Shown: positions 56,107 through 64,000 of the stretch, piece after piece
Layout: each line of letters opens with the position of its first letter
How positions within the stretch are numbered: position 1 is the first letter of the stretch
Assembly (NCBI RefSeq): GCF_000772105.1
Contig: NZ_CP009355.1
Span: 1 to 64,000 of the forward strand
Source of the DNA: Vibrio tubiashii ATCC 19109
GTDB taxonomy: Bacteria > Pseudomonadota > Gammaproteobacteria > Enterobacterales > Vibrionaceae
Reading direction: 5' to 3'
Length of the DNA: 64,000 nucleotides
Notes under the pieces: generated by a model
Told to the model about the DNA's origin: nothing
The model's input: the letters and a program-made list of their open reading frames with translations, nothing else
Database searches by the model: none
Translations under genes and position numbers: made by a program

Positions 56107-57270
56107 TTATACCGAAAATGCGCCTTCCCACACGATGTGGCGATAACGTTCAGGATTGGTATCACCTTCAGTGCTGAATAGCAGTACAACAGACTCTTTA
56201 TTGAGACCTACATTACCATTGTGATTCACGATTTCGTTTAAGGCTCCAAGAGTAATCGCACCTGATTCACCGCTGGTGATCGCTTGATCGCCAGCGAGCG
56301 GGTTACCATACATTCGCATACCTGTTGCAGAGACATTGTCCTCTACGGCGATAAAGTAGCGGCTGCAATCTCTTAAAATTGGCCATGTAACAGGGTTCGG
56401 TTCACCACAAGCTAGACCTGCCATGATAGAACTAAGGTCGCCCGTCACATTAACCATATTTCCAGCTTCGCTGGTACCAGAACGATAGATACAATCAGCG
56501 GCTTTTGGCTCTGCGATGATAGTGTCAAACTTAGTTGGACCCAGTCTATCGGCTAAGTAACCTAATACGCCACCGGCCATCGCACCAACACCAGCTTGGA
56601 GAATGACATGGCTAGGTGCGTCAAAATCAAGTTGCTTTAGTTGTTCTACCGCTTCGTCGGCCATCGTCATATAGCCTTGCGAAATCCATGTTGGGATCTC
56701 TTCATAACCGTCCCAAGCGGTGTCCTGAACTAGCATCCAACCGTTGGCTAAAGCGGTATCATTTGCCAGTCGCACGGTATCGTCGTAGTTCACTTCGGTC
56801 ACGATACATTCTGCACCCAAGCCACGAATGCGATCGACACTGGCTTGTGGCGAGCCTTTTGGCATATAAACAACCGCCTGTTGCCCCATTTCACGAGCTG
56901 CCCACGCGACGCCAGTACCATGGTTGCCCGCTGTCGCGGTTGCAAAGGTCAGTGGTGATTCCAGTTTTGATGAAACGGTTTTGAGGTCGATCTCTGCGAT
57001 ATCGACATTAAGGTGTTTTGCTAACTGACGACCTAGAGCGTATGAGCCGCCAAGCACTTTAAAGGCGTTAAGCCCAAAGCGCTTCGATTCGTCTTTTACC
57101 AAAATGGCTTTTACACCAAGCCGGTTTGCTAATGCAGGCAATGAAACGAGTGGTGTTGGCTGGTAGCCGTCGATCTGAGAATGAAAGGCACGGGCTTGCT
57201 TGGCTTGCTCAACACTAAAGAGTTCGCTTTTTTTCCCGGAAAAGAATGAGTTTTTAGATAGATTTAGCAT
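56107..57270 (-). CDS. Diaminopropionate ammonia-lyase (DpaL-like)
   Basis: This PLP enzyme of about 387 residues belongs to the tryptophan-synthase-beta fold, resembling DpaL, which turns 2,3-diaminopropionate into pyruvate and ammonia. The PLP lysine lies in NAFKVLGGSYALG, and the Gly-rich/ATAGNHG loop (TATAGNHGTGVAWAAREMG) is present. The start is the ATG at 57270; a GTG three codons upstream is possible. It lies 70 nt downstream of ridA in the same direction, which fits because RidA hydrolyses the 2-aminoacrylate released by such lyases. Confidence 0.88.
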   Translation of the reverse strand: MLNLSKNSFFSGKKSELFSVEQAKQARAFHSQIDGYQPTPLVSLPALANRLGVKAILVKDESKRFGLNAFKVLGGSYALGRQLAKHLNVDIAEIDLKTVSSKLESPLTFATATAGNHGTGVAWAAREMGQQAVVYMPKGSPQASVDRIRGLGAECIVTEVNYDDTVRLANDTALANGWMLVQDTAWDGYEEIPTWISQGYMTMADEAVEQLKQLDFDAPSHVILQAGVGAMAGGVLGYLADRLGPTKFDTIIAEPKAADCIYRSGTSEAGNMVNVTGDLSSIMAGLACGEPNPVTWPILRDCSRYFIAVEDNVSATGMRMYGNPLAGDQAITSGESGAITLGALNEIVNHNGNVGLNKESVVLLFSTEGDTNPERYRHIVWEGAFSV

Positions 57271-57340
57271 AGGACACACTTAATGAATAATGGTGGGAGA
57301 AGAAAAGGTCATCGAGAGGGAATGACCTTTTCGTTGCATT

Positions 57341-57727
57341 TTATTTGATTACGTAAGCGATCGCTTCTACTTCTACAAGCGCGTCTTTTGGCAATCTTGC
57401 CGCCTCTACGCACGAGCGTGAAGGTGCGTTTTCAGTACCAAATATGTCCGTGTACACTTCGTTGAATGCAGCAAAGTCTTCCATGTCAGATAGGAAGCAG
57501 GTTGTTTTAACCACAGTTTCCATGGAGGCGCCAGCTTCTTCCAGCACTGCTTTTAGGTTTGCAAGTGACATACGAGATTGCTCAGTAATGCCGCCTTCTA
57601 CAAAAGCCATCGTCTTAGGGTCTAACGGAAGTTGACCAGATGTAAATACTAAATCTTGGAAAACAGTGCCTTGAACATAAGGGCCGATAGCTGCTGGTGC
57701 ATTGTCAGTATGTACTTTCGTTTTCAT
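57341..57727 (-). CDS. RidA-family enamine/imine deaminase
   Basis: This 128-residue RidA/YjgF/UK114 protein has the conserved C-terminal [19 protein letters not shown] segment, with the catalytic Arg in [11 protein letters not shown]. RidA proteins quench reactive 2-aminoacrylate. It is the first gene of the minus-strand arm and precedes the diaminopropionate-lyase gene by 70 nt. GTTAAC sites lie in the divergent region before it. Confidence 0.92.
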   Translation of the reverse strand: MKTKVHTDNAPAAIGPYVQGTVFQDLVFTSGQLPLDPKTMAFVEGGITEQSRMSLANLKAVLEEAGASMETVVKTTCFLSDMEDFAAFNEVYTDIFGTENAPSRSCVEAARLPKDALVEVEAIAYVIK

Positions 57728-58116
57728 TTTTAATCTCTTGCCTCTTTAGTTTCTGACGTCGGAAGTTAACTTTATCAAACTTTACTTCCGAACAGGTAAC
57801 TTTAGTTAACTTTATTGACGTATGTCATTTGAGAGTGGCTTTTTTATTCAAGATAAAATTAACTCTTGGTAACTATAAAACTACTTATATTCGACTCGGT
57901 CAATAGTAAAGTTAACTATATGTCACTTTAATGAGGGTTTGTTCACGATTTTAGGTCAAAAACTCACTTTTTGGTTAACTATGCTTAACCCTGCGTTTTG
58001 AGTCACATTATTTAACTTAAATGTCAGTAAACTGCCCTCGTACCGTTCACAAATGTTAACTGTAAGACTTGATTGCTCCACCGCTAAGTCGAATAAGAAC
58101 AAACAAAGAGGCTCTA
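57728..58116. promoter_or_regulatory. Divergent control region with five GTTAAC palindromes
   Basis: GTTAAC occurs at 57765-57770, 57805-57810, 57911-57916, 57974-57979 and 58055-58060, several in the form AGTTAACT(T/A)T, along with near-copies (GGTAACTT, ATTAACT). A single hexamer is expected about once in 4 kb. They probably bind the YheO-type regulator encoded at 62097, which has GTTAAC sites (62789, 62971) in its own upstream region. Confidence 0.7.
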
Positions 58117-59013
58117 ATGAACAACTTCCTGAATCGTGGCTTTGACCAATCTGAATTTGAACACCGTACCCAACGCGCTCAAAAAGTCATGCATGACAAA
58201 AAGCTGGATGCAATGATTTTTACTACCGAGCCAAACGTTCGTTACTTTACTGGTTTTCATACCCAGTTCTGGCACAGCCCAACTCGCCCGTGGTTCGTTA
58301 TCGTTCCAGCCGAAGGTAAGCCTATTGCCATCATTCCAGAAATTGGTGCCAGTGGTATGGCGGGGACTTGGATTGACAACATCATTACCTGGCCATCGCC
58401 TCGCCCAGAAGATGACGGCATTAGCTTGGTCGCGAGTGCTCTGAATTCATTGCCTTGTCGTCACGGCCGAGTTGGCGCGACGCTGGGTATTGAATCTCAC
58501 CTACGCATGCCAGTGAACAACTACCTGCAACTGACCACGATGGTGAAGAAAGACTTTGTTGATGTGTCTCTAGAGATGCATGAGCTTCGTCAAATTAAGT
58601 CTCAAGCGGAAATTGAAAAGACACGTGAAATCTGCCGCATCACCAATGTTGGCTTTAAGAAAGTTCCGCAATACGCCAAAGCCGGTATGACGGAGCGAGA
58701 GATCTGTAAACAGTTCCGTATCGACATGTTGTTAGAAGGCGCTGATGAGTGCCCATACATTATTGCGGGCTCAGGTCCTGATGGTTACGACAGCATCATT
58801 ATGGGGCCAACAGACCGCATTATTGAACCGGGTGATGTGTTGATCATCGATACCGGTGCCGTTCGCGATGGTTACTTCTCAGACTTTGACCGTAACTGGG
58901 CGTTCGGGCATGCGAGTGAGCAGACGAAAGCGGCATACCGAGCGACTTATGAAGCGACGACAAAAGGTTTTGAAGCCGCGAAGCCAGGCGCGACAACGAC
59001 TGATATCTACAAT
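58002..59013 (+). repeat. Direct repeat, copy 1 (leader and 5' part of M24 gene)
   Basis: This segment pairs with 62989-64000, offset 4,987 bp, without indels by eye. It contains 115 bp of leader and the first 299 codons of the M24 gene. The true right end of the repeat may lie outside the visible copy. Confidence 0.88.
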
Positions 59014-59283
59014 GCGATGTGGAAAGTGCTAGAAGCGAATGGGGCACTGGGTAATGACGTAGGTCGTTTGGGTCATGGTTTAGGTATGGAGCTGACTGAG
59101 CGTCCATCAAACACAGCAACAGACAATACGGTCTTGAAGCCAGGCATGGTGATGACGTTAGAGCCAGGCATGGTTTACGCACCGGGTAAATCTATGGTTC
59201 ACGAAGAAAACATCGTCATTACCGAAGATGGTGCACAGTGGCTATCTGAGCGTGCGGAACCTGAGCTGATCATTATCGAGTAA
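58117..59283 (+). CDS. M24-family metallohydrolase, copy 1
   Basis: This 388-residue creatinase/Xaa-Pro-peptidase-like protein has all five expected metal ligands: D245 (IIDTGAVRDG), D256 (FSDFDRN), H320 (GHGLGMEL), E349 (LEPGMV) and E363/E364 (VHEEN). The N-terminal half carries the creatinase-type domain. M24 members hydrolyse C-N bonds in peptides, creatine or ectoine (DoeA/EutD); the substrate is not known. The ATG at 58117 follows AAAGAG. It is the first gene of the plus-strand arm, 63 nt before the maleate-isomerase-like gene. A near-identical copy lies at 63104. Confidence 0.87.
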   Translation: MNNFLNRGFDQSEFEHRTQRAQKVMHDKKLDAMIFTTEPNVRYFTGFHTQFWHSPTRPWFVIVPAEGKPIAIIPEIGASGMAGTWIDNIITWPSPRPEDDGISLVASALNSLPCRHGRVGATLGIESHLRMPVNNYLQLTTMVKKDFVDVSLEMHELRQIKSQAEIEKTREICRITNVGFKKVPQYAKAGMTEREICKQFRIDMLLEGADECPYIIAGSGPDGYDSIIMGPTDRIIEPGDVLIIDTGAVRDGYFSDFDRNWAFGHASEQTKAAYRATYEATTKGFEAAKPGATTTDIYNAMWKVLEANGALGNDVGRLGHGLGMELTERPSNTATDNTVLKPGMVMTLEPGMVYAPGKSMVHEENIVITEDGAQWLSERAEPELIIIE

Positions 59284-59345
59284 TCCCCCCAAAGCGCTTC
59301 TCTGTCTGCCTGATATTCAGAGAAGCACCTAGACGAGAAAACATT

Positions 59346-60116
59346 ATGGAAACCTTACAAGAGTTTAAAGATTGGGAAATTACCCTGCCGCATACACAAG
59401 CCCCTCGGGTTGATCGTGTGCATATCGGGTTAGTTCAACTGAGCACTGATCATTCGCTAGAAATGGATTGGGCAAAGTTATTGGGAACGCAGGCGGGCGT
59501 TTTTAGTTCTCGTGTTTATTACAGCAGTGAAATGACACCGGAAGCGTTGGATCAAATTGCCACGGGTATCAGTGAAGCATCGGATCTGATAGCCACGGGG
59601 TTGCCAATGGATGTGATGGCCTTTGGCTGTACCTCGGCATCCATCATTATTGGGGAAGAAAAGGTTGGACACTTGCTCACGAAAAATCGTGGAGATATTC
59701 CCGCAACGAACCCATGGACAGCCGCTCAAGCTGCGTTTCGGCACTTAGGCGCACGCAAGATCGCTGTATTTTCTCCTTATCCAACAGAGGTGAACTTCCC
59801 TCTCTACAGCCAATTGACCGCGGCTGGGTTTGAGGTGTGCATATTAGGCTCATTGGGGATCGAGAAGGATACCGACATTACCAAAATCTCCAAAGCATCC
59901 ATGTTGGAGGCGTTAGAAACTATCTTGCCGGAGTCGGGCGCAGACCTTGTGTTTATGTCCTGCACCAACCTTCGCGTTCTCGATCATATCCAAGAAATTG
60001 AAGACAAGTTCAACATCCCGGTTGTTTGTAGCAACTCGGCTATGTTTTGGCATGCCATGCACCTAGTCGGTAAGAAAGCTCAATGTCTAGGTTACGGAAA
60101 ATTATTAAATCTATAG
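59346..60116 (+). CDS. Asp/Glu racemase superfamily enzyme (maleate-isomerase/EutA-like)
   Basis: This 256-residue enzyme has the paired catalytic cysteines of the superfamily: C95 in FGCTSASI and C206 in MSCTNLRVLD. The GCTSAS form is typical of maleate cis-trans isomerases and arylmalonate-decarboxylase-like proteins, and a similar protein (EutA) occurs with an M24 hydrolase in ectoine-use clusters. The reaction here is not assigned. It is 9 nt upstream of the first EamA gene. Confidence 0.83.
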   Translation: METLQEFKDWEITLPHTQAPRVDRVHIGLVQLSTDHSLEMDWAKLLGTQAGVFSSRVYYSSEMTPEALDQIATGISEASDLIATGLPMDVMAFGCTSASIIIGEEKVGHLLTKNRGDIPATNPWTAAQAAFRHLGARKIAVFSPYPTEVNFPLYSQLTAAGFEVCILGSLGIEKDTDITKISKASMLEALETILPESGADLVFMSCTNLRVLDHIQEIEDKFNIPVVCSNSAMFWHAMHLVGKKAQCLGYGKLLNL

Positions 60117-60125
60117 GAAAGAATA

Positions 60126-61085
60126 ATGAGTAATACAGTAAAAGGTTGGATCGCAGCCATATTTATCGGTTTGTTGTGGGGCATTCCTTGGATTGTTGGA
60201 ACACCGATCTTAGAAGTTATGGATGCTCAAGTGTTAGTTTGGGTTCGTTATACCGTTGCTTTCATTACCCTGTTTGTCATTATCAAGGTCAGTAACGCGA
60301 TTGGTAAGCCACAGAAAAAAGTCGACTTTAAACTTAACTGGGAAAATCGCCATGATATCTTTTGGGCTGCTTCTTGTGGGATTATTGGTCAGGGCGCATT
60401 TAGTTTCCTGTCGTTTCTGTCTTTGGACTATATCACTGCATCTGAAAATGGCGTTATACAGGGATTGATCCCAATCATCATTCTTTGCGTGGGTTTCTTG
60501 CGTCACGGTGAACGATTTACTGTATTGCAAATTGTCGCGGCGGTTGGTGCGTTTGCAGGCGTAGCGATTTTGGTGATGGATCCATCGGTTGAAGGCAGTG
60601 GATTTAATATTGGTCACTTAATCTGCTTTGGTAGTGCAGCGAGTTTCTCTACGATGGCTTATGCACGCGCTAAGCTTGCAGAGAAATATGGCTCAGTTGC
60701 GACGATGTACCATCAGTTTGTGTTTGCAGCGATTGGCTTCGGTATCTACTTGCTCTTTGTTGGCGCAGACTTCTCTTCTGCTCTAGGCATATTCTCCTCT
60801 CCATTACGTATTCTTTGCATCACTATTTTGGGTGTTGGTATTTCTGGAATCAGTTACCTGATTTACATCTATGCAATGGAAAGAGTCGGTGTCGACGGCA
60901 CGGGTATGGCGCTGAACTTAATGCCATTGTCTTCGTTCGTACTTGCGGTATTCGCTCTTGGTGAAGCGGTGACGCCAATGCGGTTGCTAGCCATTGCGGT
61001 CGTTATCGGCTCCATGATGATGTTTATGAAATTTGCTCACAAAAAAGAGCCAGAAGTTGAAGCACAACTGGCCGAGAGCAACTAA
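60126..61085 (+). CDS. EamA-family (DMT) transporter 1
   Basis: This 319-residue membrane protein of the drug/metabolite transporter superfamily has two EamA halves and about 10 hydrophobic segments. It begins MSNTVKGWIAAIFIGLLWG, much like the next gene's MTNTAKGWIAAISVALLWG, so the two look like a tandem duplicate pair that has diverged. It probably moves the pathway's substrate or product. It is 9 nt after the racemase-type gene and 2 nt before the second copy. Confidence 0.87.
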   Translation: MSNTVKGWIAAIFIGLLWGIPWIVGTPILEVMDAQVLVWVRYTVAFITLFVIIKVSNAIGKPQKKVDFKLNWENRHDIFWAASCGIIGQGAFSFLSFLSLDYITASENGVIQGLIPIIILCVGFLRHGERFTVLQIVAAVGAFAGVAILVMDPSVEGSGFNIGHLICFGSAASFSTMAYARAKLAEKYGSVATMYHQFVFAAIGFGIYLLFVGADFSSALGIFSSPLRILCITILGVGISGISYLIYIYAMERVGVDGTGMALNLMPLSSFVLAVFALGEAVTPMRLLAIAVVIGSMMMFMKFAHKKEPEVEAQLAESN

Positions 61086-61087
61086 CC

Positions 61088-62044
61088 ATGACAAACACTG
61101 CTAAGGGATGGATTGCGGCGATTTCAGTTGCGTTGTTGTGGGGGACCGAGGGCTCTTTAGCAACCTTGCCTCTCAGCGTCATTGATGCGAAGGTCCTGGT
61201 ATGGCTGCGCTATGTGATTGCATTCGCTGTATTATTTATCGTCTTGGCAGTGTCTCTTTTCTTTGGACCGTCTCGAACCAAACCAAGGCAAGTTTTTCGG
61301 TTTAGTTGGAAAAATCGTAGAGACGTTTTGAAACTATTTTTATGTGGTGCCGTTGGGCAAGGATTATTTAGTTTTTTCTCTTTTCTTTCCCTTGATTACA
61401 TTACTATTTCTGAAAATGGAGTCATTCAAGGGTTAGTCCCCATTGCCATTTTATTGATGGGCACGCTGTTTTATGGTGAGCGGTTTACCTTCACTCAGAT
61501 AGGGGCTGCGCTTATTGCTCTTGTTGGGGTGGCGTTATTGGTCTTTTCTCCCTCAAGTTCGCAACAAGGATTGAGTATTGGTCATTTCATTTGCTTGTTG
61601 AGCGTGGTGAGCTTTGCTTCGGTGACTCACCTGCGGGCACAACTGGCTCATCAGTACGGTGGGGCCCAGACCATGTTTTATCAATTCGGTTTTGCTGCTC
61701 TGGGGTTCTTCTTTTACCTACTCTTCGACGGTGTCAATTTCAGCAATATCCAATTACTACTCCATTCCTCTGGTGCATTGCGATGCGTCCTTGTATTAGG
61801 GACTTGTGTATCAGGGCTGGGTTATCTGGTGTACATCTATGGGATTGAGCGGGTAGGCGTTGATGGAAGTAGCATGGCTTTAAACTTAATTCCAATGTCG
61901 GCTTTTTTAATTGGGACCTTTGTGTTTGGTGAGCAGCTAACTGTGCTTCGAGTCGTCGCTATGGGGCTCATCATCGGAGGTATGGTCATCTTTGTCCGGC
62001 CGACACCCAATAAACAACAGGTGGTTATTAGCGTGAATAATTAA
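61088..62044 (+). CDS. EamA-family (DMT) transporter 2
   Basis: This 318-residue second EamA transporter is closely related to its upstream neighbour (shared GWIAAI, ENGVIQGL and IERVGVDG segments). It lies 2 nt after it. Two different DMT proteins could form a hetero-oligomer, or move different compounds in the same pathway. A strong bidirectional terminator follows. Confidence 0.87.
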   Translation: MTNTAKGWIAAISVALLWGTEGSLATLPLSVIDAKVLVWLRYVIAFAVLFIVLAVSLFFGPSRTKPRQVFRFSWKNRRDVLKLFLCGAVGQGLFSFFSFLSLDYITISENGVIQGLVPIAILLMGTLFYGERFTFTQIGAALIALVGVALLVFSPSSSQQGLSIGHFICLLSVVSFASVTHLRAQLAHQYGGAQTMFYQFGFAALGFFFYLLFDGVNFSNIQLLLHSSGALRCVLVLGTCVSGLGYLVYIYGIERVGVDGSSMALNLIPMSAFLIGTFVFGEQLTVLRVVAMGLIIGGMVIFVRPTPNKQQVVISVNN

Positions 62045-62077
62045 AAAGGAGCCTCACTGAATGTGAGGCTCCTTTTT
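62043..62077. terminator. Bidirectional terminator after the EamA genes
   Basis: AAAAAGGAGCCTCAC and GTGAGGCTCCTTTTT form a 15-bp stem with a TGAAT loop. It serves both the plus-strand EamA operon and the converging regulator gene. Confidence 0.93.
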
Positions 62078-62096
62078 ATCGAGCAGAAAGCCTTTA

Positions 62097-62774
62097 CTAA
62101 GCTTTGAACTCACGAATGTACTTATAGATTGCATGGCGGGTAATACCTAAGCGTTCAGATGTGAGCCCTGTAGCTTCTTTTAGTTCGAAAATACCGTTAT
62201 CAAATAGGATCTTAGTGATCGTCTTGTTTTTGCTTTTTAAATTAATCGAAGCGTCATTTTTTACTTCTTCAATGGCATGTTCCAGCGCTTGCTCAATAAC
62301 ATCAGTAGCCGAAGAGCTAAAGTTTTCATGTACTCCAACATGAGGGAGTGAAACATCAGGCATTAGAGTTTTGATAATTTCGGGGAAAGGATGTGACAAG
62401 TTCATATTGATACAGAACAGCCCAATGGGTTTTCTATTTTCCCCGGCAAGCACGCATGTTGTTGACTTTAAGAGTGAGCCATCTTTACCGTTAGTAAAGT
62501 AGCTTTTTGGGGTGACTTCTCCTGTCTTTTCGAATGCGCTAAGCATACGTAATCCCATATCTGTGATTGGCGATCCTACTTCACGACCCGTGTGATGCCC
62601 GTTGACAATTTTCACCACAGACTTTTCAAAGCTTTCAAACGAGTGAATGACGACTTCGCAGTGCGGACCGATAAAGTCTGCAATGGTTTCCGCTAGTCGA
62701 AAATTGGACTCAAGATATTGTCGATCAACCTCAGTGAATTCGACGTTAAAAGACTTATAAGCTGATGCGTTCAT
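62097..62774 (-). CDS. YheO/DauR-type PAS and helix-turn-helix regulator
   Basis: This 225-residue regulator has an N-terminal YheO-type PAS domain (GPHCEVVIHSFESFEKSVV and KPIGLFCINMNLSHPF) and a C-terminal helix-turn-helix (LKEATGLTSERLGITRHAIY). Members such as DauR control D-amino acid catabolism. Its location at the end of the cluster and the GTTAAC sites near its own promoter support it as the regulator of this catabolic cluster. The signal is not known. Confidence 0.87.
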   Translation of the reverse strand: MNASAYKSFNVEFTEVDRQYLESNFRLAETIADFIGPHCEVVIHSFESFEKSVVKIVNGHHTGREVGSPITDMGLRMLSAFEKTGEVTPKSYFTNGKDGSLLKSTTCVLAGENRKPIGLFCINMNLSHPFPEIIKTLMPDVSLPHVGVHENFSSSATDVIEQALEHAIEEVKNDASINLKSKNKTITKILFDNGIFELKEATGLTSERLGITRHAIYKYIREFKA

Positions 62775-63103
62775 TATAGACCACTACTGTTAACTTTAAC
62801 TTGAGAGTTATTGTCCCTTGATGTTGACTTGAAATCAACCTACACACTCGCTAAATGTAACCGAATTCATTGTGCTTTAAACTGTAACGTGCTTATTGGT
62901 TCACTAAAGGGAACTAAAGTTGACGAAAATCAAATTTAAAAGCGATATTTAACCCAAATAGTAAACAATAGTTAACCCTATGGTGTGGGTCACATTATTT
63001 AACTGAAATATCAGTAAACTGCCCTCGTACCGTTCACAAATATTAACTATAAGACTTAATTGCTCCACCGCTAAGTCGAATAAGAACAAACAAAGAGGCT
63101 CTA
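62775..63103. promoter_or_regulatory. Divergent control region between the YheO-type gene and M24 copy 2
   Basis: GTTAAC is found at 62789-62794 and 62971-62976. From 62989 the sequence matches the 115 bp before M24 copy 1 with five base changes, one of which turns the GTTAAC at 58055 into ATTAAC (63042). So the two M24 copies share a leader but differ in candidate operator sites. Confidence 0.65.
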
Positions 63104-64000
63104 ATGAACAACTTCCTGAATCGTGGCTTTTACCAATCTGAATTTGAACACCGTACCCAACGCGCTCAAAAAGTCATGCATGACAAAAAGCTGGATGCAA
63201 TGATTTTTACTACCGAGCCAAACGTTCGTTACTTTACTGGTTTTCATACCCAGTTCTGGCACAGCCCAACTCGCCCGTGGTTCGTTATCGTTCCAGCCGA
63301 AGGTAAGCCTATTGCCATCATTCCAGAAATTGGTGCCAGTGGTATGGCGGGGACTTGGATTGACAACATCATTACCTGGCCATCGCCTCGCCCAGAAGAT
63401 GACGGCATTAGCTTGGTTGCAAGTGCTCTAAACTCATTGCCTTGCCGTCACGGCCGAGTGGGCGCGACGCTGGGTATCGAGTCTCACCTACGTATGCCAG
63501 TGAACAACTACCTGCAACTGACCACGATGGTGAAGAAAGATTTTGTTGATGTGTCTCTAGAGATGCATGAGCTTCGTCAAATTAAGTCTCAAGCGGAAAT
63601 TGAGAAAACTCGAGAAATCTGTCGCATCACCAATGTTGGCTTTAAGAAAGTTCCGCAATACGCCAAAGCAGGTATGACGGAGCGTGAGATCTGTAAACAG
63701 TTCCGTATCGACATGTTGTTAGAAGGCGCGGATGAGTGCCCATACATTATTGCGGGCTCAGGTCCTGATGGTTACGACAGCATCATTATGGGTCCAACAG
63801 ACCGCATTATTGAACCGGGCGATGTGTTGATCATTGATACCGGTGCCGTTCGCGATGGTTACTTCTCAGACTTTGACCGTAACTGGGCGTTCGGACATGC
63901 GAGTGAGCAGACAAAAGCGGCATACCGAGCAACTTATGAAGCAACGACAAAAGGTTTTGAAGCCGCGAAGCCAGGTGCGACAACGACGGATATCTACAAC
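62989..64000 (+). repeat. Direct repeat, copy 2 (runs off the window)
   Basis: This is the second copy of the 58002 segment. Leader changes number five. In the coding part the first 104 codons differ at one base only, and codons 105-299 carry about 27 silent third-base changes. Confidence 0.88.
63104..64000 (+). CDS. M24-family metallohydrolase, copy 2 (partial at window edge)
   Basis: The first 299 codons of a second M24 gene are visible. The protein differs from copy 1 by one residue (D10Y) as far as it can be read, and metal-ligand residues D245 and D256 are conserved. It is cut by the window end, not necessarily broken. It is divergent from the YheO-type regulator and may begin a second plus-strand unit. 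The position of the single change, in a 104-codon tract otherwise identical at DNA level, is odd because all later differences are silent. Confidence 0.86.
   Translation, partial: MNNFLNRGFYQSEFEHRTQRAQKVMHDKKLDAMIFTTEPNVRYFTGFHTQFWHSPTRPWFVIVPAEGKPIAIIPEIGASGMAGTWIDNIITWPSPRPEDDGISLVASALNSLPCRHGRVGATLGIESHLRMPVNNYLQLTTMVKKDFVDVSLEMHELRQIKSQAEIEKTREICRITNVGFKKVPQYAKAGMTEREICKQFRIDMLLEGADECPYIIAGSGPDGYDSIIMGPTDRIIEPGDVLIIDTGAVRDGYFSDFDRNWAFGHASEQTKAAYRATYEATTKGFEAAKPGATTTDIYN

Noticed and set aside
51033..59283. Treating the M24 enzyme as ectoine hydrolase DoeA because ectABC is near
   Set aside because: The family fits, but the N-terminal sequence does not clearly match DoeA, a DoeB deacylase gene is absent, and closeness to ectABC is not evidence of substrate.
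1..64000. CRISPR arrays, rRNA, tRNA or prophage genes
   Set aside because: No regularly spaced repeat array except the origin iterons, no tRNA-like or rRNA-like sequence and no phage structural genes were recognised.

Overview
The window is best read as the origin-proximal part of the secondary chromosome of a Vibrio species. The left end carries an ori2-type replication origin: a TGAT-phased AT-rich segment, six GATC-containing 12-mers about 23 bp apart, and a perfect DnaA box. It is followed by parA2/parB2 and by scattered copies of the Vibrio parS2 palindrome (TTTACANTGTAAA). Gene order and protein types fit Vibrio throughout; the species is not resolved by reading alone. rctB would be expected just off the left edge.

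Layout. 1-1238: ori2 and rctA-like region. 1239-5521: parAB2 and tmcA. 5544-5623: a cluster of three parS2 sites. 5881-19754: one long chemosensory locus resembling V. cholerae chemotaxis cluster III (STAS, CheY, CheA, two CheW, a soluble three-PAS Aer2-type receptor, CheR, CheD, CheB, a membrane MCP-like protein, STAS, a REC-PP2C-ATPase switch protein and a FapA-family protein). 19755-24827 (minus): NifW-like protein, DEDDh exonuclease, homocysteine methyltransferase, and a serine recombinase/MFS/YcaQ operon. 25088-30776: a tight seven-gene operon (DedA, ATP-grasp, DinB-like, NRDE, YHS, DoxX-like, PlsC-GNAT acyltransferase). 30749-33708 (minus): a binding lipoprotein paired with a membrane diguanylate cyclase. 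34032-38913: chitin-active LPMO, TetR, GNAT, small protein, S8 protease. 38966-42768 (minus): C-S lyase, NhaC-type transporter and LacI regulator with a visible operator. 42979-50427: an accessory mix of MOSC, AraC, Lrp and LysE genes, a WYL-regulated epoxide-hydrolase-like gene, an S41 protease and a second AraC/LysE pair. 51033-54769: ectABC-ask (ectoine biosynthesis). 55156-64000: a PEP-mutase-family gene, a small structured locus, and a divergent catabolic cluster (DpaL and RidA one way; M24 hydrolase, maleate-isomerase-like enzyme and two EamA transporters the other way; YheO-type regulator). The M24 gene and its leader are repeated almost perfectly at the right edge.

How the parts work together. 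The left end maintains the chromosome. The chemosensory locus probably senses oxygen or redox through soluble PAS-heme domains and may also feed a partner-switching (STAS/PP2C) branch. The middle is envelope, c-di-GMP and chitin biology typical of marine vibrios. The right third handles osmolyte synthesis and amino-acid-like catabolism. The most novel-looking parts are the right-end cluster, with its repeated GTTAAC sites, PLP lyase/RidA arm and duplicated M24 gene, and the seven-gene DedA to acyltransferase operon.
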